A DNA stretch of 64,000 bases from Thereva unica. Lineage: Eukaryota > Arthropoda > Insecta > Diptera > Therevidae. The translations under genes and the position numbers were made by a program. Under the pieces are notes generated by a model. That model was given only the letters and a program-made list of their open reading frames with translations, ran no database searches and had not been told where the DNA came from. Below, piece by piece: positions 34,349 through 47,378 of the stretch. Where the stretch lies: contig OX465286.1 of the NCBI GenBank assembly GCA_949987705.1, positions 2,147,445 through 2,211,444 of the forward strand, given 5' to 3'. The stretch's first letter is position 1, and each line of letters starts with the position of its first letter.

Positions 34349-34387
34349 AAGACTCGCACAGCTCTCAAGGCAGCATCTCTGGTGATG
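34349..34387 (+). CDS. Exon 3 of the partial gene (39-nt microexon)
   Basis: Acceptor TTCCATTTCAG|AAGAC and donor GGTGATG|GTAAGTC. It adds EDSHSSQGSISGD in the common frame and is phase 1 at both ends. A Ser-rich acidic linker of this kind is a typical alternatively used cassette and phosphorylation target; that is inference. Confidence 0.75.
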
Positions 34388-35775
34388 GTAAGTCACAAGT
34401 GAAATAAAAATCTTTTTTTTACCACACAACAAAAACCAAATGTCTCCCGCAAAATTTTCTTTCGAAAAAGATATGAGAGGAAGGGAAAACGGGGGATAGA
34501 GAAAGGAAAAATTGTGCAATGCTAATTGCATGAAGCTGTAGAGAGACCACCCACCCCCAATGATTTATTGGACTTTTGGTTGCTCTATGGAAATTTTTCG
34601 AAACGTTTTTTCTTCTATGTTATCAACCACACCACACAACCTCTTTCTCTATCTTTTTGTAAAACGAAAAAAAAAAAATACTTAGCAGACGCCACTGATC
34701 CTCTTTCTACGAAACGTAAAAACACATACACAAGAATACAAACTTGCTGAACCTATTTTCTCTTATTTTCACGATCAGTTAATATCATCACCACCCAACG
34801 TTTCCTCTTCTCTATCGCGATCGGGATTATGAAAGCACGGTAAGATAAAAAAAGCACACACACAGAATTATTTGTCCTGCTTCTGGTGGTGCACGCTTGG
34901 AGTTGTACTTGATAATGTTGCTGATTTCAGAATTGTTAACCTCTCTATTATACTGATCAGCACGCGGTCGTCCTTTTTTTAATAAAGTAGGAGACTTCAC
35001 AAGGCATCTTCTAAACACTGCAAAATGCATATAGAGAGGCCGATGATCACCTGAAAACGCGATCGCGATCAACTGATCAATCCACAAATGATTCTTACCT
35101 TTACCATTTATTAGTTTCTAGTTCGCCCTATGTATATTGTGGCACAAGCAGAGTACCTTACGATGGGCTTGCTTTAACTATATAGATGGTTCGATCACAA
35201 TAGATATATGTATATATAGGTTGTCTCATGTTTGTCTTGTTTTTCATTTCACCTCTACAGAAAACGGTGTGTAGGGTCAGTCAATTGATTGTAGGACAAT
35301 TTGATCGTGAGTTTTGTGCCAAACACAAAAAAAACAAACATAAAAAATGAAAAATCAGTCCATGATCGACGATGGATCGAGGAGTTTCTCGCAGTGATAA
35401 ACATTTTGTGTGTATATGGGTGTTTTTGGACTAATTGTTCAACATCGGTGAAAATGCGCATAAGTTTAGTAGAGATGTAGAGCTGAACCCTAGCAGAAGG
35501 CATGACGTGACACCGGATTACTCGGATGTAGGAACGTAAGATGGAGAGCAAGAGAGACGACTACCTATCTGCTCAGATTCTGCCTGGGCATGGAGATTGC
35601 TAGGTTTAGCAGCCCCAATACATGGAGTAACAAAAAAGCTAGCTAGTATAGTATAAATTGCTCTTCATTTTGTTATCATCTGGCCTTAGTATAAAATATG
35701 GAATTATATCCGTCCTTTTACTCAACGCCTAACCCCTTGATATACCTGTAAAATGGAGTTTTCTTATGTTTTGTG

Positions 35776-35826
35776 TTATTACCCTTTTATTACCCTTTTA
35801 TTACCCTGTTATTACCCTTTTATTAT
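35776..35826. repeat. ATTACC minisatellite, site 2
   Basis: About five copies of TTTTATTACCC, one with TGTTATTACCC; same orientation as site 1. Confidence 0.85.
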
Positions 35827-36058
35827 AAAAGCATGGTTATTACTATAGAGCATATTATAAAGGCCAGATAAATGTCTAAAAAACCCATCCAAGATTTTAG
35901 AAAATTTAGACCATTCCATCAATCGAGTCTATCAAAAACATTCTATGTATTCTTAAACTTGTTTCAATGCACTCGAAAACAAATTAAAATTTCTAAAATA
36001 ATAATCCGCAATATATATGGAAAAAATATTTATTGCGGGGTGATGTTTCAAAATTTTA

Positions 36059-36209
36059 GACGAATTTGTAGAATTTTTCAAAATTTAGACCAATTAGACG
36101 AATTTGTAGAATTTTTCAAAATTTAGACCAATTAGACGAATTTGTAGAATTTTTCAAAATTTAGACCAATTAGACGGATTTGTAGAATTTTTCAAAATTT
36201 AGACCAATT
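36059..36209 (+). repeat. 38-bp tandem repeat, four copies
   Basis: Unit starts GACGAATTTGTAGAATTTTT and ends TTAGACCAATTA; starts at 36059, 36097, 36135 and 36173. The copies are almost identical (one A-to-G in the fourth). A related single AAAATTTAGACCATTC lies at 35899, suggesting the array grew from a local word. Confidence 0.9.
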
Positions 36210-36392
36210 CATGTAAAAGTCATAGATGCAATATGATAAGGAAGTTTCTGCACGGGGTTGTGCACGATAATAATTATTGTTATCACATTCTAGACACCAT
36301 ACCTCCTCCAAGAGGGTAAGAGGCAAACAAGGAAGTATTACTATGAAGGAGGTCTGTTATTACATGACTTACGCTTCTAGCCGTCGCGCACG

Positions 36393-36429
36393 GTTCAGCA
36401 TATCGGCGCAGCGGCTGCGCATATTGAAC
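36393..36429. repeat. 37-bp near-palindrome
   Basis: GTTCA...ATAT..GCGCAG-CGG-CTGCGC..ATAT.GAAC; the inner 6-bp GCGCAG/CTGCGC arms are perfect and the outer arms pair with two mismatches. Confidence 0.6.
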
Positions 36430-38499
36430 TTTTCAACAAACTTTACCTAGTACACATCTGTTACTCGAAACTTAATGCTTAATGCCAGGTAAAATGGGAT
36501 ATCAGATGGTGTGAACAACTCGATTTTGATTCACTTGCATAAATCGATGCGAGGTTTTGTTGTTGTTTATTTTCTTGATTCCCTTATGTTTTGTTCCCTG
36601 CCATTTTTTAGCTTCTTATAATTATCTAGTCATATTTTTCACAGGCAGTCCTTCCTCTCTAGTTTGGTATCTTTTGAATTTTATCCATTTCACCGTAAAG
36701 GCTTCAATTACAATTACCGAGAGTCGATCTCGAGGCTATTAGATAAGTTTTTTTTGTGCTAACAGGAAGAGAGGCAACAAAACCAAAAGACTGTCGATCG
36801 GGTAGATCGGTAGATCGGCTGGTCGGCACCGGTGGGAAGCTGTAAATAAATACATATGTATGTATATAGTCCGCAAGAAAATCGATTATTACACTATCGA
36901 TAAACACAGGTTCATGTATCGATTTAAATGGGATGATAGAATGGCTGAGCATAAGGCGGCTAGATGACACATACAGAGAGTAAAAGAGAGTGAGTGAGAC
37001 GGAGAGGGGCTCGGACGGGAGATATTTGGTAGTACGTACCGGGTACGTAGGTAGTTGCAATTGTATCCATCCCGGGCGCGCAGCCGCCGAATACTCAATA
37101 TTTTGCCTGCGCTTGTTAGTGCTGGTGCTGGGTGCTGATATTTACTGCTCCCCGGCTCCTGCTTACACGCTGATGCACTCCAATTTCATTTTAACAGAAT
37201 TCAGGAGGAGTTTTTAGTATGGCATTCACCACCCCCCTTTGCATCATGACCCTTCCCTTCTCAGGTAGTTGTTGCTGCTGCTGTATCTCTATATCTAAAT
37301 AGTCACGTGCTTATGGCTTACGTTATTGGCATGCGATTTTAAGTCGGTGATTGTGGGCTATTCCCTTATCGCCTCGGGATTTATGACTGCCAAGGAGAAA
37401 ATCTCTGTTGTGCGGTATACACGAGTTGAGCTATAAACAGAGAGGGAGAGGGAGAGATAGAGAATGCAAGGTAGCTAAAGGGTCATAGTTTATAGTTTCA
37501 CCGCGAAAAATTCTTATTAACCAAGTACCGCGTCACTGAAAGAGAGAGAGAAATTATATCTCAGGTGCTTGATATCCAATTAAGATACCTGACGATAAGG
37601 TGGTGAAAATTTTTCTTCTATAAATGGGGAATGCGCTTCTCTCTTGCATTTTTTCATCAGTTGTTGTTGTTATAATAACTAGAAAGATCGCGCACGGCTG
37701 TTATGCACTATTGTGCAGGATATGCCCCGGCGGCGGCACAGTAACCATTGCCAAAATGACAAAGCAGTTGTCAACGGCAGAACCCACAACAATTGCTGCA
37801 ATTCCATAGCCACAGCATAGCCATGGGGGCCACATTGCAGATCTTGACCAAATTGCATAATTCTCTGGTAATTGATTGTAAGTGCCTCGAAGATCGATTA
37901 ATCTCCTTGGGGCCATTATATTGCTGGATAAAGGGGCAGGTGGAGATAGTGTGCCCCTCGCCCTCTTCCCCTCCAACGTTCACACAAAAGGCTGCCCCTT
38001 AGCGAATGAAAAATCCACGAACGTGAGCAAATCTGAGTGGAATTATTTTCGTTTTTGTTGTTGTTGTTTTTACTTTTATATTACTGGGCATTATTGAGCC
38101 CAAAGAGCCCAAAACGAAGGACAGGTTTCTACTGTGTGCTAGTTGCTGTGTCGTTTTGTGTTTTTGTGTCCACGAAAGAGGTTTCCTTATCCTGCTGCTG
38201 CTTCATGGCTATATAACCCAGAGACATTTCAATCGCCGCGAATCAACAGCCACAAATGCGGCTGTGATTGTTTTCTGCTGCTGCTGCTGCCGCTATGTTC
38301 GCGATATAGTCGACAATCTCCCAAAGCTGGGATTGACCCTTGCCTTCCTGGAAAAAAGCATTTTGCAAATTTGACCTCACGAACGATTGTGATTTTATTG
38401 ACCACCTTTTTGAGGTTATGTAAAGGCCACCGAATCGAAAAGGATTAGATCACTGTGTTTCTCTAAACGTAACAGCAGCAGGTTCTTGCCTGCCTCTAT

Positions 38500-38900
38500 G
38501 TAGGGCTATGGGATTCGTTCGTGCACGCCAGTTGCCGTCAGAGACTAGGAACTTTGCGCCATTACTGACTCCGAGTTAAGAGTGCGCGGCGCACTCAATC
38601 AACCATGATGGATATAACAGCGACAGGTCTTCTTTTGGCAGCCAATAATCGCGTTGTCTTAAGTGCTGTGAAGTGTGTGCTCTCGAAAATCAAGGAAAAG
38701 GTCCCGAATATGCTGACTCCCCTCGTTGGGGTCTGTGCTTGTGTGCTAGTGCACACGGTAGTCCACTAGTTGCGAAATTTAACACGAGTTTTATGGAGGC
38801 GAAACACGACAGCAAAAACAAACAAACGCGCGTCGCACAAAGGCAGCTAGTTCGCGCCAGTTGTTGGCGTACAGTTGCCCATTTTATAACGAGTTACAAG
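38500..38900 (+). promoter_or_regulatory. GC-richer patch, possible promoter or 5' exon
   Basis: This patch is clearly less AT-rich than its surroundings, with words such as GTGCACGCCAGTTGCCGTCA and GCGCGTCGCACAAAGGC. A short ORF lies inside (38605-38769). It may be an alternative start region of a transcript, but no TATA box, initiator or splice donor is decisive. Confidence 0.25.
38605..38769 (+). CDS. Possible small ORF, 54 codons
   Basis: Starts at ATGATGG after CAATCAACC, a favourable animal start context, and ends at TAG. The peptide begins MMDITATGLLLAANNRVVL, has a basic centre (SKIKEKVPN) and a hydrophobic Cys-containing end (PLVGVCACVLVHTVVH). Unlike nearby frames it has no simple repeats. 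Its length and hydrophobic tail would fit a small membrane-associated microprotein, but no relative is known to me and it could be a leader-type upstream ORF or chance. Confidence 0.3.
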   Translation: MMDITATGLLLAANNRVVLSAVKCVLSKIKEKVPNMLTPLVGVCACVLVHTVVH

Positions 38901-39687
38901 TAATTTTGTCACACAATTAACACCAACGCCTTCAAAAGGGGCTTCCAGGGGATACCAGCCAGAATGTCAGCGAAAAGGTGGCCCTCGAAATATATATTGA
39001 CTTGCCTACTAGCGATATACACACATTTATATGCAAATATACACGCTGGACTCCGGAGGTTATGCCTATGAAATATTTCCGTGGTAAACTATAGTTATTG
39101 CACCTTTGAGGTACACAGAACGGACGAGCCTCGTGCGCACGTTTCCGCCCTATCCTCCCCGATCTTGGAGTGTGCTGCCGCGCCGCTCGCCGCCACCACC
39201 GCGCCTCGCCACATAGCCTAGAGAAGGCCCCAAGCGAGGAATGAGGTTTTTTCTTTGGGCAGTAGTATAGCACATAACAACAACATTTTCAAAAAAAAAA
39301 AAACATATTTGTTAAGGAATTTCTTGTGATACATGAAGTCCCGCTTAAACGCCGGGGTTACCGGTTAACGTGTATAAACAGATCAGTGGAAGCTGTTAAA
39401 TAAATTGCCATTAAACCGTTTATATAGTGTGACTAGAATCAGAGTAGAGAACAATTTCGTGTATGATATGGAAAAATGGGGAAATTGTCGTGTTTTTGTT
39501 GTTGTTGTTATTTATGGGGTATTTGGTAATGATGATTATGATTGCTTGGTAAATACATTGTGCCCTAAGATGGGGGAAGGACCAAAACATTCGAAAGATT
39601 TCAAATTTTTCAGTTAATCCTCGAATTTTGTAGTATGTTTTCTATTAAACACCCCCCCTCTTTGTTACCCCCCCTTCTTCGTCGATG

Positions 39688-39780
39688 GCTCTCCAGCCCA
39701 ATTCGAGCCTTGGCCTCCATTAGCTTCTTCCTACAGACGTCTCTCTATTCCGCAGCTTGCCTCCAGTTTCTGATATCAAG
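39688..39780 (-). pseudogene. Retrotransposon ORF tail fragment
   Basis: Minus-strand frame reads DIRNWRQAAE, a stop, then RDVCRKKLMEAKARIGLES. It shares A.(E/K)R/DR..(C/W)R..L.EAKA with the fragment at 32.8 kb and ends in AKARIGL, a pattern typical of the last residues of RT ORFs. Its 5' side abuts the third ATTACC minisatellite at 39787. Confidence 0.5.
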
Positions 39781-39786
39781 TCTGGG

Positions 39787-39861
39787 TGGTAATGAAAGGT
39801 AATAAAAAGGTAATTAAAGGTAATAAAATGGTAATAAAAGAGAAATAAAAGGGTAATAATG
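39787..39861. repeat. ATTACC minisatellite, site 3 (inverted)
   Basis: About six copies of GGTAATAAAAG, the reverse complement of sites 1 and 2, with variants GGTAATGAAAG and GGTAATTAAAG. Confidence 0.8.
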
Positions 39862-42800
39862 CAAAAAATCGGGAAAACGAATTTAATACGTTTTTTCCAA
39901 TATATGTGAAAACAGAGAAGATAGAATCTTCTTACAGGTCTTCTGTGTATATGTTATTGTATTACTTCGTTCATTAGCAGCAGCCCCCTCGCCAATCCAT
40001 ACAGTTATTTCGCCCACAATAAGCTTCCATTATTTTTATTCTCCCAACAACATTTTTTTCCATTATCAATGGTTGGTGCAAAAATCAAAGCCCAATGTAA
40101 AGTAGCCTATGAGTGTGTTTATGGCAGTATATGTTTATATGAATATCTTATGGAGTGTCCTTCATTTCCTCTCTTCTCACCGCACCCGCCCTGCGAAATA
40201 AGAAATATACAGGACCATCCAGAGGGTTGGAGTAGTATAATATCAACTGAAAGGCCAATTATTTATTATTATTGTGAATGTGTCGTCGTTTAGGATGAGC
40301 GGGGCTCCAAAGTAGTAGATAGTGGTAGTGGATGGGTAAACCGTGTCTATCAGGAACGACGTTTGACGACAATACACACACAGACGACCGAGATACACAG
40401 TGATAGGCTCTTGTAGAAAAGGAAGAGGGCTTAGGCGCTCACGTACATATATTTATATAAATAGGTGTATGTATGCCTTCTATATAGAGCACAAGAAACA
40501 GGAGCACCCAGGAGCAGAGCCAGGAGCAGTAGGATAATCATGATATGATGATGTGATAAATCAAAACTTTACAAGGGTGTCATTTATAATCGATAAAATT
40601 CCCTGCTGAATATACATACATATATACAAGTGTGTGTGTATAGAGCCAGAGAGTTGTGGTGACCTAGGAAGTTGAGGATGGGAGACTTCCAATACTAGAC
40701 TATGATGTTTTCGGGGTGGTTTTTCTGTTCAAGAAGGTGGTGTATCATCAGCAACAGTGGTGTGTGGTGAGAAAGACACGACTTTGTGTCATGTGTCTGT
40801 AGATGATCTGTGTATTTTATAAGTAAGGACGCAGGCCACCACCAATCGCATTGATGAATTCCGCAAACAATTTCCCGTTGATATTCACATCTTCAGCCCC
40901 GTCTGCCCCTCAGCTATGCTACCACCACCACTAGCAATCTTCCTCACCCTCCACACTCCAATGCCCCTGCTTATTCTCTTAAAAATGAAGTCAAAGTGTA
41001 AAGGTAGAACGGGCGCGTAGGAGCGATATATGGATGTACACATATACATCAAAGGAATGTTGCCGCGCGGGGGTGGTTTTTGCTCTGCTGTTGAATGCTC
41101 TCTGCTTTTTCTTCCTTGCCCAAAAGTTACTCACGTTTTGTGTGCCACCCTCCACTCCCACCCCTGATGGTTATTATATGGCATCTAGGGTGGATGGATG
41201 GATGGATATAGCTGTGGAGGTGGTGGTACTGGGGTATGGTAGCGTGGTTGCTTTGGGGAATTAAAGTTAATTTTATGCTGATGATTTCTGGATTGTCAAA
41301 TTTGCTGTTGATGTTATTGGGTGGTGCGCTTTGCGGGAATTATGGTGAGATTAGGTGGATTTTATGGGGGGTTTTCTTCGCACACCCCTCTAAGCACAAT
41401 ATATTTGTATATACATACATATTATGATGGGATTTCATTTGTAATATGCGGCAGCAATTTAAAGGACTTTGATGTTAATTGGTGGTATTACCGGAGTTTT
41501 ATAAGGGGAAATAATTTATTTATTTTTATTTTTTAATTTTTTTCTCTTCCTTGTCGTTTTATTATCAATGTAATTCCCATAACTTTGTGTCCTTTGTTAT
41601 TTTGTTCCCATATCGTTCGAGGGTGGTATTTTGCGAAGTTTAAAAAAATTAATAGCTTTTACCATAAAAATATTTTATGATACCCCATCAATCTCTTGCA
41701 CGTTTCTTAAAACATATGGGATACACTACTACATACACAAAAAACACTAAATACAAGAAGAAAAAAAAAACGTTTGGAAATGTGTTTTTCAAAATATTAA
41801 TATCGTACAGCTTCCGCGACATTTCTTTTGTGTAGATGTGTGGGGGTTTTTAAAATACTAATTGCGCTACAAATGGGTGACAATTTACGATCTTGATGCG
41901 TCGTTCTTAAAGAAAGCAAAATTTGTTCTAAAGATCGGCTCCAGTTCATTTATTTAGTGGTAATGTGTATTTTAAGAGCCCTGCATGCAGCACACACGAG
42001 AAAAGGAAAAATATATAAAAACAAAACAAACGCAAAATGTTTTGCTGCATCTGTTGTATTGTGATATTGCATATGTTGCTTTCATACACCATCACAGTAC
42101 ATAAAATGGCATCGTGTTCACTGATGACATCTGGTGGAGACTTGCTAAGAGAAGTGAAACCGATATACGCCCTCAACGCGAAAGAAACGAAACCAAGACC
42201 ACCCCCAAAGAAGTTTGTGTCTGGTGTGTGAAGTAATTTTTTTAGTAGTAATTTTATGATCCTTGAGTTTGATCTTTTCTTCTTTGAGGGACTCCTTTCA
42301 ACAGAGCAGCTAGTAACCACCTTGGCTTGTTCAGATGAACACTAGTTTCATGAGGCTTAAGTCTATCCAATGGTATTTGAGATTTCTTTCGCTGATCTCC
42401 ACTCTCCCTTCACGATCTTTACTATCTGCCTTTTCGTACCATCGCGCTCTCTCTCTCTCTCTCATTTTTCATCCCTCTTAATCAGAAACACTCTAAGAAA
42501 TATTAGAGTTTTCCCATTTAGCAGCAAATGGCAGTTGGTAGGGTTGGAGATTTTAAAAACGCCTCCACATGAATTCTCTTCTTGAAGCACAAAAAAAATT
42601 AGCAAACAACTAAAAACAACTATGAAACTGGGGATAACTACTACATTATATCTAGCTGGCAGCTTAATCTTAGTGCATTTATCATCGTAATAGCTACAGT
42701 ACAACAAATACAAACAATCGATAATTTTCCATTTTCCCAATCATCGAATCCAATAAATTTTCTGCAAGTTATCAGCACGTGCTTAAGTTGTACACAGGTA

Positions 42801-42870
42801 GGGAGTCCCCCGTTTATATTGCAGCGCATTCAATGACTGCGCCTTCATCATTATCATCATGCAAGTATAT

Positions 42871-42876
<6 letters not shown>

Positions 42877-42942
<66 letters not shown>
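42877..42942. repeat. (TA)n microsatellite, 33 dinucleotides
   Basis: An uninterrupted 66-base AT alternation, preceded by ACACAC. It can extrude as a cruciform and is a likely length polymorphism. Confidence 0.95.
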
Positions 42943-42947
<5 letters not shown>

Positions 42948-43959
42948 GATGAGATGCTGACGCGCACTCTCTGAGCGCTGGGTGTATTTTGCGAGATCGA
43001 AATGCTAAAACGGGTGCTTCATACTATCTCCATGCCATATAATACACATTACCGTACTCCGCGCGCTCGGTTCAATTATCCCACTATATGTTCCACATTG
43101 ATCGTGTCTATAGCGCTGTACCTTATAATAGTTCTCTTGATCGGTGATCAATAGCTACTAGCCAGGAGAACAACAACGATCATATAGGATTACTGTAATT
43201 TTTTGGGGTTTTTAGACTTCTAGGCTTGGTTGGTGGGCCTTCTTCAATGGTTCTTCTCCATTAGAAGATCAAAGAGATCCAGATGTCATTCCTAAAATAT
43301 TGAATTTATACTTAGCGGTAGCGACACCTAAACCTAAGTTTAAAAATCCCAAAAAATTCCAGTAATCCTCTTTCATATAGTAGAACAAAATAACAAGGTG
43401 CCCCAAAGAAAATTAAGGAAAACATTTTTAAGGACAATAGAAAACCAAAAACAAACAAATCAACAACACAACCAAACAAATAAAAAACATTATAAATAAC
43501 GAAACATAAATGGTCTGCTCCGAGCCAGGTAACTCTATACCTGCAGAGCAGATCAGTAAAGTGCGTAAAGCTCATGTGCGCCTCAGCCGCCGCCGCGTGT
43601 GCTCGCACAGAAGAGATGATGATGATTCTCTAGTAAGCTGCTGAGACGAGAAGGAGATGCAATGGCGGTAAGGTGTATCACTGGAGCAAATGTGCTGTAT
43701 GTAAAACCCAGCAGTATGTCTGACTATAGCCCCTTATGCTGCTATTCTTGAGTTGATGCTGCTGGGAATCTGAGCCGCCGCTTGTGCGCACAGGTAGAGA
43801 AAAGTATATTATAGGTTGTTACATAGATAGAATAGAATAAAAGTGGCAAAGACAGGTGATCGAGTCGAGTTGAATCGAGAGAGAGAGAGAGAGAAATAAA
43901 AAGAAAGATAGAGACGGCTAGGGGGGCGTTCGGGCAATCTTCAACTATCTACTAGACTT

Positions 43960-44900
43960 TTTGCATGTGCGCATGCGCGGCTGACTTATGCATCCGATGA
44001 TTACGTGTTAACAACCCAGCGAGCGCATATTAGATAAACGTCGTACATTAATCAGAGCTTTAGCGCCGACAGTCTTGCGCCTGGTGATCTTGGATGTTGG
44101 ATGCATGCGCGCTCTTGTATCTTTCCCATTTCCTCGTGCCTCTGGCCTTGTTTCTCTCTTTTTTTCTCTTTTTTCGAATATGCATATATTTCTCTAATCA
44201 AGCATACCTTTTGTGAATTTTGCCGCATTTCTCAGTTCGTGTTTCGGTTTTTAAGCGCGCGCGCTATATTAGAAACTTAAATAAATTTTCACCCAGCCCC
44301 AGTCACACGGGTTCCAGTCTTAACTATCTAGATATATTATCGCGCAGGCGCGCGCATATTCTAGGATTGCAGCATATGTGCGCGAGCGCGCATGTGCAAC
44401 ACTCAGCCACACACGAATTGCACCACAGATATTAGGTCCCCGGTGGTGCGCGCGCACGCGCGCGGAGGATGTATGTTTACCGCAAGACGAATTTTCGCCC
44501 GTTTAACGTTTTTGAGGTAATTCTGTTTCTCTTTCTTTCTTTTTCTCACTCATTCTTTCTCTCTCTCTTCATCATTATAATATATATCTTATAAAGCTAA
44601 GCCGAGCATGCGCATGCCGCGCGCCACCAGCACAAAATAGCGAATTTGATACTGCGGACACGATAAATGTTTATCGGTAACGGATATTAACTTAACTCAA
44701 ATTTTAAGTTGTGCAAATTGGCTATTCGTTGCCTATATACAGATGTATGTACGTATATAGTGGTGGCTTTAGAGATATATAGAGAAGTGCATGGGGTCTC
44801 GATTACTATTTGCTAATTTGCAGTAAATTTAATTAGAATTACTTTTCTGGATTTCCCCCCTTGGTCCTGCTTCGCGGATCGCGCGCGGATGAATTGAGTG
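43960..44900. promoter_or_regulatory. GCGC-rich zone with NRF1-like palindromes
   Basis: Within an AT-rich background this kilobase holds TGTGCGCATGCGCGG (43966-43980), GGATGCATGCGCGCTC (about 44099), AAGCGCGCGCGC (about 44252), CGCGCAGGCGCGCGC (about 44341), GTGCGCGCGCACGCGCGCGG (44446-44465), GCATGCGCATGCCGCGCGC (about 44607) and CGCGGATCGCGCGCGG. YGCGCATGCGCR is the consensus of NRF1 and its insect homologue. The alternations are also Z-DNA-prone. A regulatory role is inference. Confidence 0.3.
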
Positions 44901-47378
44901 TTAGCCACCCGTATTTTATCATGTGGTGGCGCGGTCATATACAGTATTTACTCGGTGTGTGCTAATTGAATTTCCTTGTTTTGTTTTTCAGATTTTGACC
45001 ACCCTGTGTACTATGAATTTTAAGTACAATTGTGTTTTTTGTCACAATTTATGTGGGTATAATGGGGTCCACACCACGTTTGGTTTTTCGCAACGATTTT
45101 ACTTTATTTGTGTTTTTTTGTGCAACCCTAGACAATCGATCCTAGTATCGATAATGCAGTTCACAGATCATATACCATCACTAGTTTCGGTTAATCTAAC
45201 CTAAAATCACTTCTAAGATAGAGAGACTACTATGGTACGGCATAATAGTGTCGATCATTTTCTCGAGATCTCTTTCAACAATCTACATGGGAAAGCACCA
45301 ATTATTTGCTTTTCTCCATACCCCTCCCCCGCCGCCGTTACCCTCGTTGGAGAATGCATGCCCCATTCATGTCGGCGCGGGCTAATCAACTGCCATATAA
45401 AATTAGAGATAAGCTAAAATGGCGATCATGCTTATCCAATTCTTATAATCTCGTATCAATTTTTTAAGACAGGTGATAGATTGATCGCGCCAAATACTTG
45501 GGCACGCGCGCGATCGCGCAATCTGCATTCATACGTGGGTGGGTGGTGGGTATATATACTCGTAATATATCTTAGGGATTTATTTTTTTTAAATTAATTT
45601 GTTTGGTATTTTTGCTGCTTTATATGTACGTTAAAATATTATGGTCGGTCGATGATCAATCCCTGGCTAGTGGACGAGACTATTCTGTGTGTGTATGTCA
45701 TAATACGTGGTGATCTTCGATTTTTACTAAAAATTTATGCGCTCTAATACCCAGTAAATTTCACAATCATGCACAGGCAAAATGATATTATACACACACA
45801 CAAAATCCCAACAAAGCACACAAAACCTGCAACGATCATCTCTCGACAAATAGTCACACAGGAAGAGAATTCGTGATCTTCTATACGACGAGTATATACA
45901 AAAACAACATATATCATTCGGGCCGGTCGCCGTTCTTCATTGCTTGGCTGTGATCCTCCTGCTTCCAGCCATCTATCTCGCTCTTCTTGGTATCAGATAA
46001 TTTTCATATCAAATATCGTGAAAATTATTTATGACACACTGCAATTTTCATATTTACTTGATCCTAGTGATCTTGTGTGCATGGCTCTTACAAGAACGAG
46101 CAGAAATCCTGTCTTCATTGCAAATTCATAATTCATTTTATAAAATCACAACCTTACTTTATAGAAGAAGGAGTGAAAGGATAATATCAGTGATTTTTTC
46201 TGTGTAACAGTATATTTTTTCACGTCTAGTTTCGATTGGTCGTTTGGTGTGTGATTTTGATCTGATGTATACGAAAATAAACATTTGTCCCATTAGTCCA
46301 ATCTTTCCCATTCATTTTTTTTTGTAAAATAGTAGCGAATTCCTCCGGTGTAAGTACGATTTGCATTAATCGGGGCTTGATCTTACGTATAGATCTGATG
46401 TATACCAGATCGTTTCATCTAGCTAAAACTATGCAGTGTAACATCCTGCGTAAGGAATTCTAATTGGATCGTGTGAATATCAAATTTCCGTGATCATGGA
46501 CACAAACCATTTTCGAAAAAAGCTATCCTAGTACAGAATTTTTTCTTATCTAAGACACAATCTACAGAAAGATCCTTTTTTGGGTCTGGGAAATTTTGTT
46601 ATTTTCATTATTTCCAATTGGGTGTCGTTGTGTTGAAATAAAAAAAAAACAAAACAAAATTAATCTTGAGCAAATCACAATCATTTCTTCCTCTTCTCCT
46701 GCTAGTTTTGCTCCTCCTCTCTCCCCCAAAAAAGGGAATAAACACATCAACCTATGAAAACTTTACCCTTTTGCAGTAATAAATAAAACTGCATAGCACA
46801 ACCGCCGTTTTTTTTTATAAATTTTGTGTCGCCCTTAATATTTGACATATAACAGATCCGAAATTACTGGCAATCATATCATCAATCACCCCCTCTACCC
46901 TGCGATATCCAGCAACAACACCACCATCACAAAAAATCATATATTTGTATATATGTATCTAAAATGAAAAAAAAACTTATACAGAGAGCGACAAAAATCA
47001 AGGACGGCTAAAAGTGGGAGGTTTAATAATATCTCTCAATGTTTCTGCATACCCCTGTGAAACTAGGGCGAAATTTTTTCCATTAAAAACAAAAAAAAAT
47101 GACGTAAGCAAAATCCAGCTATCAACCATCCTCTAAGAGGTCCCAAAAGAGAATTCTATCGCATCAGAGAAGGCCAGCTAACAACAACAACAATAAAAGA
47201 AAACACATCCCCAAAAGGAAAACACACGGTGCAATAAAGGAGTACCCCGTACCACCCGCGCACCCTGTCTCTTATTCTTCTTTCTTTCTCCCCAAAAGCC
47301 TTCTCTCTGTGCGGTTTAAATAATTGACTTTGCAGTCATATACTTTTTAACTCTCTTGGTACCAGAGTAACAAAAATC

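Noticed and set aside
36704..37060. 118-codon minus-strand frame
   Set aside because: Ser/Thr/Tyr-rich translation of GAGAG and ATGTATG simple sequence; no homology seen.
39100..39240. GC-rich Arg/Ala-rich minus-strand reading as a coding exon
   Set aside because: Composition alone (CGCCGC runs); no acceptor/donor pair fits and no motif.
41946..42320. 124-codon minus-strand frame, one of the longest; the plus strand is also open at 42037-42231
   Set aside because: No motif, no splice borders, open on both strands, Leu/Phe/Lys-biased ends. Kept only as a note in case a homology search hits.
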